Source: Pycnococcus provasolii (lineage: Eukaryota; Chlorophyta; Pseudoscourfieldiophyceae; Pseudoscourfieldiales; Pycnococcaceae). Taken from it: 64,000 nt of DNA. Below are positions 1 through 9,940 of the stretch, in pieces; the stretch's first letter is position 1, and each line of letters begins with the position of its first letter. Below the pieces are notes generated by a model. It was not told the origin of the DNA. It saw nothing but the letters and a program-made list of their open reading frames with translations, and did no database searches. The stretch is taken from NCBI GenBank assembly GCA_938743325.2, contig OW568903.1, positions 1 to 64,000 of the forward strand, given 5' to 3'. Position numbers and translations under genes: made by a program.

Positions 1-400
1 CTAACCCTAACCCTAACCCTAACCCTAACCCTAACCCTAACCCTAACCCTAACCCTAACCCTAACCCTAACCCTAACCCTAACCCTAACCCTAACCCTAA
101 CCCTAACCCTAACCCTAACCCTAACCCTAACCCTAACCCTAACCCTAACCCTAACCCTAACCCTAACCCTAACCCTAACCCTAACCCTAACCCTAACCCT
201 AACCCTAACCCTAACCCTAACCCTAACCCTAACCCTAACCCTAACCCTCTAACCCTAACCCTAACCCTAACCCTAACCCTACCAATCGTAACCCTAACCC
301 TACCAATCGTAACCCTAACCCTAACCCTAACCCTACCAATCGTAACCCTAACCCTAACCCTAACCCTACCAATCGTAACCCTAACCCTAACCCTAACCCC
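1..400. repeat. Telomere, CCCTAA array with variant inner repeats
   Basis: The first ~245 bases are an uninterrupted CCCTAA array (C-strand, so the G-strand is TTAGGG), which marks a true chromosome left end. A CCCTCTAA slip follows near 246. From about 280 to 400 four copies of a variant block CCCTACCAATCGTAACCC are interspersed with ordinary units, the usual inward degeneration of a telomere. The repeat type is TTAGGG rather than the plant TTTAGGG. Confidence 0.97.
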
Positions 401-416
401 AATTGCCAGGCTGGCA
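401..416. repeat. Telomere-boundary palindrome AATTGCCAGGCTGGCA
   Basis: TGCCAG-G-CTGGCA is a perfect inverted repeat with one central base. It follows directly on the last telomere unit. The same 16-mer recurs at 1178-1193 and 4699-4714, and a variant (AATTGCCAGCCTAGCA) at 1201-1216. Each copy borders telomere-like repeats. Function is unknown; it may be a protein-binding site or the edge of a subtelomeric repeat unit. Confidence 0.6.
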
Positions 417-1230
417 GTGAATGGTGAAAGGTGAATGGTCATTTACTCATTTTCAGGATCATCTCTCATTTGTTGCTATTGCGGACGCTGCTGGCGCTGC
501 GAGCGGCAACACGACTGCTGAAGTCCCTGAGGCAGACGCATGCTCGCGCGGCGGCCGCCGTGATTCCGCGGTATTACTACGTCGAGGATCATGAACAACA
601 TCTTGTCCTATAACCTCAAGGTCAAACCACTCTCCCTTAAGGTCGCATCCCCCCCTCCGTGTTGGTTTCATGTTCGAAGATGTTGTTACATGGAGCTTAC
701 ATGAGTCTCACCAACAAGGGTTAGGCATCGCCCTCTTTGAGTCAAAGACCAAGAAAGCGCCCATGTTTCACAATCTTTTGTCTCATAACTAAAGTATCTA
801 TCTAGGTGTTCGTTTTTACTGTTGCAGCGTGCTGGCAATCAGAATCCATCGCATTATTTACGACGTCATGTATGTCGTCGGCCGCACGCACAATTGGATG
901 TTGGCGCTGTGATCCGCACGCTGAATGCTGCTTTGCAGATAGGGCAGCTTTTGTCTCATAACTATCTAGTCATATCTAGGTGTTCGTTTGACTTGATTTT
1001 TCGCTCAAACGGTCGCCCTTGAGGTGTTACGAGACACTATACAAGCATTTGTTAGCATCTTCAACCTCTGCATAGTAATGGATAACTTTAAAGTTGTGAA
1101 AGAAGCGTAAATCCTTTGAAAACAAATCTTCCAAGATTCAGACTCTCGAATAACGACCAATGTAGGATCCCCATTCTAATTGCCAGGCTGGCAAAACCCG
1201 AATTGCCAGCCTAGCAAGCCCTAACCCTAA
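417..1230. repeat. Subtelomeric repeat mosaic
   Basis: I see no convincing gene here. About 598-705 is a diverged copy of the core of the foldback element at 3985-4350 (shared ACTCTCCCTTAAGGTCGCAT and GTTGTTACATGGAGCTTAC). About 949-1020 reappears nearly unchanged at 2705-2776 (CTTTTGTCTCATAACTATC then AGGTGTTCGTTTGACTTG), and a shorter relative lies at about 774-812. Short ORFs are present, but their products are low complexity and unlike any family I know. Confidence 0.6.
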
Positions 1231-1502
1231 CCCTCCGTTTGGTTAGGTCTGACCCTCCGTTTGGTTAGGTCTGACCCTCCGTTTGGTTAGGTCTGACCCT
1301 CCGTTTGGTTAGGTCTGACCCTCCGTTTGGTTAGGTCTGACCCTCCGTTTGGTTAGGTCTGACCCTCCGTTTGGTTAGGTCTGACCCTCCGTTTGGTTAG
1401 GTCTGACCCTCCGTTTGGTTAGGTCTGACCCTCCGTTTGGTTAGGTCTGACCCTCCGTTGGGTTAGGTCTGACCCTCCGTTTGGTTAGGTCTGACCCTCC
1501 GT
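1231..1502. repeat. 22-bp subtelomeric tandem array (about 12 copies)
   Basis: The unit is 22 bp and contains CCGTTTGGTTAGGTCTGA preceded by CCCT. Copies are almost identical; one carries CCGTTGGG near 1455. The unit looks like a telomere-derived hybrid (GGTTAGG and ACCCT). A related 22-bp unit with CCCCGG in place of CCGTTT occurs three times at about 4463-4525. There are no unique spacers between copies, so this is not a CRISPR array. Confidence 0.9.
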
Positions 1503-1599
1503 CAGTCCCACACGTCGTTCGTATGTTGAAGCCTCTCCCCCGGAAATGTTCTTATCCTCGCACAACGGCAATGTGGACCAAACCCCTCAACGGCACCCT

Positions 1600-1893
1600 C
1601 TAACCGGCCCAACGGCCCCAGGAAACGGGATGCAGGGGAGCCCCCGGTCGACGGGTTTCCCACCCCGAGCCTGCTGCGCCAAACAAGTCGAAGCAGGACA
1701 TGCTAAAGAGTTCGACGTCGTCGTCGAGCACACCCCCCGCAGCCACTACGCTCAACACCTGAACCCCTTTCATGCTCTCGTACGCTCTCGCAGCGTCGCG
1801 CACCTTTGCCCCATAAGGCAACCAAACTTGAGTGTCAGAGTTTGCGCGCAGACTCTTGACGTGAACACCATAAAAACTCAAGGTAATGTCCAT
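1600..1893 (-). CDS. Doubtful small hypothetical protein in subtelomere
   Basis: An open frame of 97 codons if translation begins at the Met followed by DITLSFYGVHVKSLR. Unlike the neighbouring shadow ORFs, its composition is balanced (MDITLSFYGVHVKSLR, TQVWLPYGAKVRDAARAYE, VLSVVAAGGVLDDDVELF), which suggests real or formerly real coding sequence. The tail beyond FDLFG becomes repeat-like. I recognise no family. It lies between the 22-bp array and a foldback element, so it could be a fragment of a subtelomeric gene or of a mobile element. Confidence 0.25.
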   Translation of the reverse strand: MDITLSFYGVHVKSLRANSDTQVWLPYGAKVRDAARAYESMKGVQVLSVVAAGGVLDDDVELFSMSCFDLFGAAGSGWETRRPGAPLHPVSWGRWAG

Positions 1894-2148
1894 TATTGAA
1901 ATGCCGAAGTTGGAATGAGTAACAACCCACTTACAAACCGCCCGAAACCTGCCCTCCCGACACAAAACAAACCACTCGGGCGTGGTCGGGCAGTCGGGCG
2001 TGTTCGGGCGTGGTCGGGCAGGTCTCTCCCTTCTCCACACATTCTCTCCCTTCTCCGCTCACCAACAACATCGTATCTCCTCTCTTTTTCCCCGTTACTA
2101 ATCGAGTAGAGGGGGGGTTCAAGTCAGTAGTACTCCCCCGTTAAGTAC

Positions 2149-2396
2149 TACCAAGGGGAGATAACATGGGGAGGCAAGCTCCCAACCCCTCCGTTATGGC
2201 TCTTCCAGGGCCGCCCCAGATTCGGGGTTCCACCTGTTGGAGAGTAAAACTTGTACATGGATGCAAGGCCGGAATAGAATGGTCTGCCAGGGGCCCCAGG
2301 CAGAGTGCCCCAGGCCCGCGGCCCCTGACTCCTCACTCTCCAACAGGTGGAACCCCGAAAAGGGAGCTTGCCTCCCCATGTTATCTCCCCTTGGTA
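2149..2396. repeat. Foldback element with two nested inverted repeats
   Basis: The outer arms 2149-2183 and 2362-2396 are a perfect 35-bp inverted repeat (TACCAAGGGGAGATAACATG and its continuation). The inner arms 2224-2245 and 2335-2356 are a perfect 22-bp inverted repeat (GGGGTTCCACCTGTTGGAGA core). About 40 bp separate the arms on the left but only 5 bp on the right, so an indel followed formation of the palindrome. No ORF of transposase type is present, which suggests a MITE or foldback remnant. Confidence 0.75.
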
Positions 2397-2566
2397 CTAC
2401 TACCAGCTCCAGACCGAAATGGTCGAGCCCGACTCCTTTGATCGAGTCGAAGCCCCCCCCGCTTCCTCCTCCCGGCAACCCGGATCCCTCTCATGAATCG
2501 CAGGGCGAAGCCTGCAACGGGCACTCTATAATAGTTAGACTAGTCTATGGTCGGGTAGTCGGTAGG

Positions 2567-2988
2567 ACGGGATCAACGGTGCTTTTGTACTCGGGAAATC
2601 GGGACAAGGTTTTGGCCCGGGACAAGGTTTTGTCAGCCCCCTTCCTACCCAGACGCATTTCGCCACAACAGAGCCATGGCCCATGGACCCGCTCGCGCAG
2701 GGCAGCTTTTGTCTCATAACTATCTAGTCATATCTAGGTGTTCGTTTGACTTGATTTTTCGCTCAAACGGTCGCCCCGTGCACGTGCACGGCTCACACGA
2801 CGAACGCAGCCACCACGTGCCGCAGCAAACCCGCCGCAGCCGCCGCAGCCACGGGATCAACGGTGCTTTTGTACTCGGGAAATCGGGACAAGGTTTTGGC
2901 CCGGGACAAGGTTTTGTCAGCCCCCTTCCTACCCAGACGCATTTCGCCACAACAGAGCCATGGCCCATGGACCCGCTCGCGCAGGGCA
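2567..2988. repeat. 138-bp direct duplication
   Basis: 2567-2704 and 2851-2988 appear identical (from ACGGGATCAACGGTGC to CTCGCGCAGGGCA). Between them lies the block at 2705-2776 also found at 949-1020. The segment 2770-2850 is GCC-rich and unlike its surroundings. This is segmental duplication in the subtelomere with no supportable gene. Confidence 0.85.
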
Positions 2989-3000
2989 CCGGTCCCCAAA

Positions 3001-3540
3001 CGTTAGGGCACCGGTCCCAAAGGTTAGGGCACCGGTCCCCAAGCTAGTTTGGGTAGGTTTATGACCAGCCGATGCCACTTTAGGGTAGTAGCGTATCTTT
3101 ATTTAGTCGCCGTCGAGTACTCGAGTCACTTGCCAAAGTCGAGTCACTGACCGAACGTTAGGGCACCGGTCCCAAAGGTTAGGGCACCGGTCCCCAAGCT
3201 AGTTTGGGTAGGTTTATGACCAGCCGATGCCACTAGGGTAGTAGCGTATCTTTATTTAGTCGCCGTCGAGTACTCGAGTCACTTGCCAAAGTCGAGTCAC
3301 TGACCGAACGTTAGGGCACCGGTCCCAAAGGTTAGGGCACCGGTCCCCAAGCTAGTTTGGGTAGGTTTATGACCAGCCGATGCCACTTTAGGGTAGTAGC
3401 GTATCTTTATTTAGTCGCCGTCGAGTACTCGAGTCACTTGCCAAAGTCGAGTCACTGACCGAACGTTAGGGCACCGGTCCCAAAGGTTAGGGCACCGGTC
3501 CCCAAGCTAGTTTGGGTAGGTTTATGACCAGCCAATGCCA
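3001..3540. repeat. 154-bp satellite, three and a half copies
   Basis: Units start at 3001, 3156, 3309 and 3464 (spacing 155, 153, 155), and the last stops near 3540. Each unit holds two internal GTTAGGGCACCGGTCCC boxes, TAGTTTGGGTAGGTTTATGA, and a GAGTCACTTGCCAAAGTCGA segment. The only length difference seen is a 2-base deletion in the second unit. The GTTAGGG in each box is telomere-like. Confidence 0.92.
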
Positions 3541-3984
3541 CGATTAGGATGTGATGCCTGGGAGGGGGAGGGGGAATGAGCCCAAAATGTCCAAATGTCC
3601 AAAATCGCATCTCCACTCTTTTTCCCCGTTACAAACAACAGTTAACAACAGTAGGTTCGACACAGGGTACTGTACAGTACATCCCAACTTCAAGTATGTA
3701 AGGTTAGTTGAAGCAAGGGAGGGGAAATGAGGTGTATTTCCCCTTGGTTGAAGTTGGGTTCAAGTCAGGAGACTATCTAGAGTGTTCGTGCAAAGAGCCA
3801 AAACCTCTTCCTCGAGGACCTCTTGCAAGCGTCCCTGAATCTGGCCGGACCTCTTTCTGGAAGAGGTCCCCGGTCTCGGGAAAGAGCTTTTTTTTTTTCT
3901 GTTTGTGCAAAGAGGAATTCCTCTTTGTAGGACCTCTTTCTTGCCGTTGTATTCCTCCGTTATGAAATCGGTCAGGTTGGTTGG
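3541..3984. other. Subtelomeric spacer with 20-bp palindrome
   Basis: No convincing gene. About 3606-3640 repeats sequence from about 2065-2095 (CTCTTTTTCCCCGTTAC). 3908-3927 is a perfect 20-bp palindrome, CAAAGAGGAATTCCTCTTTG. AGGACCTCTT/AAGAGGTCC words recur in both orientations around it, and a T11 tract lies at about 3888-3898. Confidence 0.55.
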
Positions 3985-4350
3985 GGACAACATCCCGGCG
4001 CCATGGCGTCGTCGCCGGCGGTGGTGGCGCGCGTAGTGGCGCAGTCTGAGGTGTATGGCTGGTGGGCAGGCTCACAGGCTGACAGGTGGGGGACTGGTTG
4101 ACCTCATGTAAGTTGACCTTGTAACATCATGAACAACATCTTGTCTTATAACCTTAAGGTCAACCCACTCTCCCTTAAGGTCGCATCCCCCCTCCGTGTT
4201 GGTTTCATGTTCGAATGTGTTGTTACATGGAGCTTACAAGAGTCTAACCAGCAAGGCATAAGCCAGCCGCGTAGCCAGTGAGCCAGCCATACGACGCAGA
4301 CTGCGCTACAACGGGTGCCGGGACCGCCGGCGACAACGCCATGGTATTGG
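3985..4350. mobile_element. Foldback/MITE-like element, family A copy 1
   Basis: Long imperfect inverted repeats. The left arm about 3996-4075 (GGCGCCATGGCGTCGTCGCC, GTAGTGGCGCAGTCTG) pairs with the right arm about 4272-4350 (reading CAGACTGCGCTAC, GGCGACAACGCCATGG). The centre carries ACTCTCCCTTAAGGTCGCAT and GTTGTTACATGGAGCTTAC. A better preserved relative lies at 40605-41100 and a partial core at 598-705. There is no transposase frame, so it is non-autonomous. Confidence 0.7.
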
Positions 4351-4462
4351 CATGTCGGTCAAAGAGGGCATGTCGTACCTCCTCCCTGGTCGAGACAAAC
4401 AGGACAACGACCTGGGATACGTCGTAGGTGCACAAATGCATGACTCTTGGGGGTTTGCTGGC

Positions 4463-4640
4463 TGCCAGGGTTAGGTCTAACCCTCCCCGGGGTTAGGTCT
4501 AACCCTCCCCGGGGTTAGGTCTAACCCTAACCCTAACCAAAAAGCTAACCCTAACCCTAACCCTGACCCTAACCCTAACCCTAACCCTGACCCTAACCCT
4601 AACCCTAACCCTGACCCTAACCCTAACCCTAACCCTGAAA
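4463..4640. repeat. Interstitial telomere tract and 22-bp relatives
   Basis: Three 22-bp units containing GGTTAGGTCTAACC (itself an inverted repeat around GT) and CCCCGG are followed by CCCTAA units in which CCCTGA replaces CCCTAA at regular intervals, about every fourth unit. Further CCCTAATTGTAA variants continue to about 4700, ending in the 16-bp boundary palindrome at 4699-4714. It resembles an old telomere now buried in the subtelomere. Confidence 0.88.
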
Positions 4641-4714
4641 TGTTAAGCTAAGGGGGGTCCGGGTATGTAACCCTAATTGTAACCCTAATTGTAACCCTAA
4701 TTGCCAGGCTGGCA

Positions 4715-5026
4715 GTTTGACCCACATGTTGAAAAAAAAATTTCGCCTCCGGTATGCGGACGACCGTCGGCCAGCGTCGTGCAGAACGAAGCCAATAACA
4801 ACAGCCATTTTTTTCACCCGCCGTTTCCGGCGATATCTTGTCATATCACCAAGTAGCGCGGTAATGTTATGTTGTTAAAAGTTATGGCCGCAAGGCTCCC
4901 GAAGATTTTAGGTGATACTTTGTAGGGTCCGCCAGGGTAACGGCCGCCTCCCTCTGTGTGAGATAGCGCTCCATCATTGGCATCCACGCATCCGGTCCCC
5001 AGTCCACGAAAAGTTGCTCTCCTTTT
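4715..5026. other. Spacer without recognisable feature
   Basis: I see no gene, no strong repeat and no RNA here. Short ORFs have no family resemblance. Confidence 0.5.
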
Positions 5027-5438
5027 TTAACCGCTCGCGTCGTGCCGGTTCTCGTACGTCATAATAGGGCTCGTATCAGCATCTTCAGGTCTCATACGTT
5101 TTGCGAAATACGCTTTTGCGGTTGTCCCTGGACGAGTGATGTCGGCATGGCCAACTGTATCGAATTGTCCGTTGGAGTATGATGATTCGCTCGAGGTTGT
5201 CGTAGTCGATTCCCTCGGTGGCAGAGATAACAGCGCGTTCCCACAGCCTGTAGGCAGCACTGTCACCTTCGTAACGAACGGTAGCTTCCGATTCTTTCTC
5301 CTCCATGTCGTAGATTAAGTGAGAAAGTATGGCCTTAGACGTCTCGCGCTGCAACTTAAGCAGTTCGCCTGACCTCATGTTACGGGTGATTCGTTGCGGC
5401 CGGACGGGAGCGACAAGCTCTTCCTCTTCTAACTCCAT
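5027..5438 (-). CDS. Doubtful hypothetical coding fragment
   Basis: Two overlapping minus-strand frames, 5085-5438 (117 codons) and 5027-5266, look more protein-like than the shadow ORFs around them. The first includes MELEEEELVAPVRPQRITRN, LQRETSKAILSHLIYDMEEK and GDSAAYRLWERAVISATE. I recognise no domain. It may be a gene remnant or part of a mobile element. It lies between subtelomeric repeats and the first clear gene. Confidence 0.25.
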
Positions 5439-5974
5439 TGTTGATTCGAAGAAGGTTGATTCGTAAGGTAATTCTTAAGCGATTTGTTTAGTTACTCTTT
5501 TAAAACTTAAGTATTATGTGTGCGGACTTCCAACACTAGCTAGTGTGGCGGCGAGCTCAAGCCGTCCTCTTTCACTACACGTAAGACCGCCAAGCCTACG
5601 GTAGACACACCTTAAGTAAAAGTTAAGAGTGGTTGAGTTACACGGAGGATACTAAGGGAGGTCCCTCGAGAGAGGGGGATCACGTGATAACCTCCTCATA
5701 GTGGGCACTGCCCGTTATAAGGGGGGCTGATGAATCACGTGACCACCTCCCTGTTGGGGGTTTTGGCAGTTCGGCGTATCCCGTTTAGGGGTTCACCTCA
5801 CAATGACCCCCGCCATGGGATCGATCCCCCGAGGGAAGAAAGATACAAACAAACCAACCCCTAATTTGAGACTGGCAATTTTTCTCCCTACCCTACACGT
5901 CACTCGGGCCTCTCCGCTGCTGCCTCTGCTTTCGCCGCCCCTGCCACAACCCAACCACAACCCTTGGAACAGAC
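5439..5974 (+). promoter_or_regulatory. Upstream region of NFS1 with paired CACGTG boxes
   Basis: ATCACGTGA occurs twice, at 5679-5687 and 5734-5742. Each is followed after 2-3 bases by ACCTCC or AACCTCC, and the spacing is 55 bp. CACGTG is the core bound by bHLH and bZIP factors in green plants. The pair lies 233-296 bp before the NFS1 start codon. That it regulates NFS1 is inference. The rest of the gap shows no gene. Confidence 0.4.
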
Positions 5975-7363
5975 ATGGCGATGACGCTCCTAGCCTCCCT
6001 GCTGGGGCGCAGCAGCTCCACGGCGGCGGCGGCGGCGGCGCAGCGCGCTCGCTCGTGCGTGCCAGCGCTTCTCCGGCAGATGTCGTCCTCGCCACCTGCG
6101 GAGGGTGATGATGCAGCGGCAGTCATCTCAGCCAAGGGAACGACGCTTATGGGACGGCCGCTGTACCTCGACGTGCAGGCAACCACGCAGGTGGACCCGC
6201 GGGTGTTGGACGCCATGATGCCCTTTCTGACTGAGCAGTTTGGGAACCCGCACTCGCGCACGCATGCGTTCGGCTGGGAGAGTGAGGCGGCGGTTGAGCG
6301 TGCGCGTTCGCAGGTGGCATCGCTCGTGAACGCCAACCCCAAGGAGATCTTCTTCACGTCCGGGGCGACGGAGTCGAACAACATGGCCGTGAAGGGCGTT
6401 GCGCGCTTCTACCGTGCGAAGAAAAAGCACGTCATCACAACGCAGACGGACCACAAGTGCGTGCTAGACAGCTGCCGGCAGCTCGAGCAGGATGGCTTTG
6501 ACGTCACGTATTTGCCAGTCAAGGCGAACGGGCTGATCGACCTTGACGAGCTCGCGAGTGCGATCCGCGACGACACCGCCCTGGTTTCCGTCATGGCGGT
6601 AAACAACGAGATTGGAGTCATACAGCCTCTCAAGGCGATTGGCGAGCTGTGCCGCTCGAAAAAGGTGTTCTTCCACACGGATGCGGCGCAGGCGATCGGC
6701 AAGATTCCCATCGATGTCGACGACATGAAAATCGACCTCTTGTCCATCTCGGGACACAAGGTGTACGGCCCGAAGGGTGTTGGCGCCATCTACGTGCGCC
6801 GGCGACCTCGCGTTCGCGTCGAAGCGCTCATCAACGGAGGCGGCCAAGAGCGCGGGCTACGCTCGGGAACGCTGCCCACTCCTCTGTGCGTTGGACTTGG
6901 CGTGGCATGCGAGGTTGCGGGCGAGGAGATGCACCGTGACCACGCTCATGTCAAGGAGCTGAGCGAACGACTCAAGCAGGGCATATTAAGTAGGCTCGAT
7001 GGTGTGGAGATCAACGGCGACGAGATTGAACGGTATCCTGGAAACATGAACATGTCGTTTGCATGTGTGGAGGGAGAGAGTTTGCTGATGGGTCTGAAAA
7101 ATATCGCCGTCAGCTCAGGATCCGCATGCACGTCTGCATCGCTCGAGCCGTCGTATGTGCTGCGTGCTCTCGGCGTGGAGGAGGAACTCGCGCACACATC
7201 ACTGCGCTTTGGGATTGGACGGTTCACCACGGAGGCTGAGGTGGATGCGACGATTGACATGACGGTGGACGTCGTAAACAAGCTTCGCGAAATGTCACCT
7301 CTGTGGGAGATGGTGCAGGAGGGAATTGACCTGAAAACGATTCAGTGGAGTCAACCGCACTAA
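5975..7363 (+). CDS. NFS1: Mitochondrial cysteine desulfurase (NFS1/IscS type)
   Basis: A PLP enzyme that takes sulfur from L-cysteine for Fe-S cluster assembly, in the mitochondrial matrix in eukaryotes. The 462-residue frame is full length. An Ala/Arg/Ser-rich leader (about 1-45) looks like a mitochondrial presequence. Then come [27 protein letters not shown] (128-136), [10 protein letters not shown] with the PLP lysine near 262, [12 protein letters not shown], and SSGSACTS with the catalytic cysteine near 385. The C-terminus WSQPH resembles the NFS1 tail, which separates it from the plastid SufS-type NFS2. The first ATG (5975, ACAGACATGGCG) fits the leader. It faces ZEP tail to tail across 363 bp. 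A TGTAA word follows the stop at about 7391. Confidence 0.96.
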   Translation: MAMTLLASLLGRSSSTAAAAAAQRARSCVPALLRQMSSSPPAEGDDAAAVISAKGTTLMGRPLYLDVQATTQVDPRVLDAMMPFLTEQFGNPHSRTHAFGWESEAAVERARSQVASLVNANPKEIFFTSGATESNNMAVKGVARFYRAKKKHVITTQTDHKCVLDSCRQLEQDGFDVTYLPVKANGLIDLDELASAIRDDTALVSVMAVNNEIGVIQPLKAIGELCRSKKVFFHTDAAQAIGKIPIDVDDMKIDLLSISGHKVYGPKGVGAIYVRRRPRVRVEALINGGGQERGLRSGTLPTPLCVGLGVACEVAGEEMHRDHAHVKELSERLKQGILSRLDGVEINGDEIERYPGNMNMSFACVEGESLLMGLKNIAVSSGSACTSASLEPSYVLRALGVEEELAHTSLRFGIGRFTTEAEVDATIDMTVDVVNKLREMSPLWEMVQEGIDLKTIQWSQPH

Positions 7364-7726
7364 ATTTTTTTTTTCTGCAACATTGAGCGATGTAAAAGAA
7401 CTAACGGTTCGCGTGACTTTACTACAATTTGTTTTGTTTTGGATTTTCCTCCTTGTGCACCACAACATATGTTCGAATGAAAAAAAGAAAAAAGTGGTTC
7501 TTGTTGTTGTTGGCAAAATGGTTACACAACAACAGGAGCAGGAGCAGCAGCAGCAGGATATGAGAGTATATAGACTAGGAATAAAACAAAAACACAGAAC
7601 AAAAACCTGTCCGAAGAAGAAAAAAAGCCAAACGAGAAAAAAAGAAAAGAAAGAAAACCGAAGTACACACACGCACAAAACACACATATACAGTATATGT
7701 CATATGTCATATGTACGTGCACGTAC
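7364..7726. other. Convergent 3' gap between NFS1 and ZEP
   Basis: AT-rich, with A-rich and T-rich tracts and CAACAACAGGAGCAGGAGCA-type low complexity at about 7525-7555. A GTACGTGCACGTAC near-palindrome is at about 7710-7727. It presumably holds both 3' UTRs. I see no gene and no telomere-like repeats. Confidence 0.6.
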
Positions 7727-9505
7727 TTACTTGGCAAATCCTGGAATGCCCTTCATCTTGAAGTCATCGTCCGAAAGAGATTCGCGATCGGGAACACTCA
7801 CACCCGGAACCTGGCAGTACGGAACGCGCTCCTCCTCCGTTCCCTTGCATGCACCTCCAAGGGACTGCGGCAGAGTGACGTCAAACACCTTTCCCGCACC
7901 GACGTACTCGAGAATTCCCTGCATGGACGTGAACATCATGAGCTGGCCGATGACGCGTCCTGGATGAGGAATCTTCGCCTTCTCAACCTCAAGCCACATT
8001 TCTCTCACCGGGTCGGGGTAAAAGCCGTACGGATCACTCCCGAGGTACGGCTTGTACACGGTATTCATCAACGCCGCCATGCGGCTGAATCCGCTCACGG
8101 AAGCTGAGCGTAGGAAGCGACGGCTTGCATACTTCATGAGCGCACCTTCGACACCCTCGCCTCCGTTCGTAAGCATGCCGAGCTCGTCGGTGATGGCTTT
8201 CGCACCCTCGATCGCTTGGCATCCACCCTGCCCAAGGTTAGGTTGCACGGCGTGGCAGCTGTCGCCAAGCAGCGCAACGCGGCCGTCCACCCACCGAGGA
8301 TCGGGCGCAATGTCGTACACGTCGCGGCGCTCGATGTCCTCCGGCTTCGTGCACTCGAGGCGTTCCTTCACCGCGGGGCACCAGTCGCCGAAACGCTCCA
8401 GCAGCATCTCGCGTGTGTCTGACCACCGCTCGCACTTCGCCCACTCGTCCTCGCCACCGGGAGGGACGGCAAGGAAGGCGTAGTACTGCTGCTGACCATT
8501 GCCGACGTCGCTCGCGACGAAGTACGCGTCTTTGCCAAGGAACACCTGGTATCCCGTCTTGTCCACCTCCGTGTGAATGCCCGTGAAGTCGCACACCGCC
8601 GTGTACACGGTGTACCCGCTGTACCTCAGTGGCGCCTCCCTGTCCTCTTTTCGCATCTGCGAGCGCACAACCGAGCGTATGCCGTCGGAGCCCACGAGCG
8701 CGTCGCCGTCGACGTACGTGCCGTCGTCGAGGTGCGCACGAACGCGCTTTCCCCCCTCGATGTGCTCGTAGCGGACAACCTCGACACCCTGGCGCAGAAC
8801 CTTCGGCCCGACGCGCTTGCGAAGCATGTCGAGCAGAAGGTACCTGCTGATGACGAGCGTGAGTGGCAGGCCGTTCTTGCGGCACGGCTCGCGCGTGTCA
8901 AACTTCATGAACCACTCGCCCGTGATTCCGTCAAGCAGGCCGTTGAGCCTGTCGCCTGTGATGGTCGCCTGGGCGATCACCTCATCCGCAAACTCGCGGT
9001 CGATCGTCTCGAGCGCGCTGAGCGCGTTGCACTGCAGCTGGATCGGACCGCCGAACGGCTTGTACTCACCGACGCGCTCGAACACGACGCAGTCGATGCC
9101 GCGCGCGCGGCATGCGAGTGCACTCGTAAGTCCTCCAATGCCTCCACCTGCGATGAGAACTTTCGGCTTATTTTTGACGACATTATTTTCAGGAGACGAC
9201 GACGACGTCGACGCTGATGCTGCTCCTGCTGCTGCAGAGGAGGAGGAAAGGTCACGCTGCTGCTGCTGTTGTCTCGAACCGAGAGACCGCGTACTCCTCC
9301 TACTAATCTGAGCTCCTGAAGACGAAGGTGCACGCGAGCTACGCGCCAGCGAGGTGCGCTGAGGGACACCCAGTGAGCCCATGGCTGAAGCAAGGGGAAG
9401 ATGGCTGCGAGGGAGGGCGAGGAGGGCGGAGGACGAAGTTGAGCGCGTGAATCTGACTCTGAGGGGACCCCCCGGGATTGCGGTTGCTTTTTCTCCTTGC
9501 TGCAA
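7727..9505 (-). CDS. ZEP: Zeaxanthin epoxidase, plastid
   Basis: An FAD monooxygenase that converts zeaxanthin to violaxanthin via antheraxanthin in the plastid, the light-limited arm of the xanthophyll cycle. The 592-residue frame has a Ser/Arg/Gln-rich transit peptide (about 1-110). KVLIAGGGIGGLTSALA near 116 is the Rossmann FAD motif, and VVFERVGEY follows. GPIQLQCNALSALETIDREF and ITGDRLNGLLDGITGEW are ZEP signatures. GRVALLGDSCHAVQPNLGQG is the second FAD motif. The C-terminal FHA domain of land-plant ZEP is absent. Met42 (9382) is an alternative start within the transit peptide. The gene is divergent from VDE, its antagonist, with about 435 bp between the two start codons. Confidence 0.95.
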   Translation of the reverse strand: MQQGEKATAIPGGPLRVRFTRSTSSSALLALPRSHLPLASAMGSLGVPQRTSLARSSRAPSSSGAQISRRSTRSLGSRQQQQQRDLSSSSAAAGAASASTSSSSPENNVVKNKPKVLIAGGGIGGLTSALACRARGIDCVVFERVGEYKPFGGPIQLQCNALSALETIDREFADEVIAQATITGDRLNGLLDGITGEWFMKFDTREPCRKNGLPLTLVISRYLLLDMLRKRVGPKVLRQGVEVVRYEHIEGGKRVRAHLDDGTYVDGDALVGSDGIRSVVRSQMRKEDREAPLRYSGYTVYTAVCDFTGIHTEVDKTGYQVFLGKDAYFVASDVGNGQQQYYAFLAVPPGGEDEWAKCERWSDTREMLLERFGDWCPAVKERLECTKPEDIERRDVYDIAPDPRWVDGRVALLGDSCHAVQPNLGQGGCQAIEGAKAITDELGMLTNGGEGVEGALMKYASRRFLRSASVSGFSRMAALMNTVYKPYLGSDPYGFYPDPVREMWLEVEKAKIPHPGRVIGQLMMFTSMQGILEYVGAGKVFDVTLPQSLGGACKGTEEERVPYCQVPGVSVPDRESLSDDDFKMKGIPGFAK

Positions 9506-9940
9506 AAGCGCAGGGAGTGATGAGGAAAGATCTACTTTCCGAGAGAAGGGGAGGGAGGAGAGAGGGGTGGTCGGTGGGTAAAGAAAATGGCGACGTCACC
9601 CCCTCTCCCAGATCTCCCTCCTCATCACCCGGGTCATCTGCAGGGGCTGGGCAGGGGGATTTCAGATTTCTTCGAAACCAGTTCCTGCGAATCTCCATCT
9701 GGTGTCTGGGGAGCCTCCCAAAACTTCGCTCTTGGGGGGAGGAAGGCTAGTAAAGAATGGGAATGGGGGTTGGGCTCAATTTGGCTCTCGTGTTCTCCAA
9801 GGATGGATTGATTTCGGGGTTTCAACTTTCAAGGCCTCTGCCTCGTGGCCCTGGGTGACTCACCCTATCCGCTCTCCGCTTTTCTCCCCTCCCCTCCAAC
9901 CACCTCCTCCCCTCTCCCCAGTTTTTTTGTGCTCCCCAAA
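9506..9940. promoter_or_regulatory. Shared divergent promoter region of ZEP and VDE
   Basis: The only sequence between the ZEP start (9505) and the VDE start (9941). It is rich in pyrimidine tracts near VDE (CCCCTCCCCTCCAACCACCT) and purine tracts near ZEP. No telomere-like array is present. I do not recognise a specific binding site or a clear TATA box. Co-regulation of the two genes is inferred from geometry alone. Confidence 0.5.

Noticed and set aside
1231-1502. CRISPR array
   Set aside because: Units are contiguous with no spacers, the genome is eukaryotic, and the unit resembles telomere sequence.
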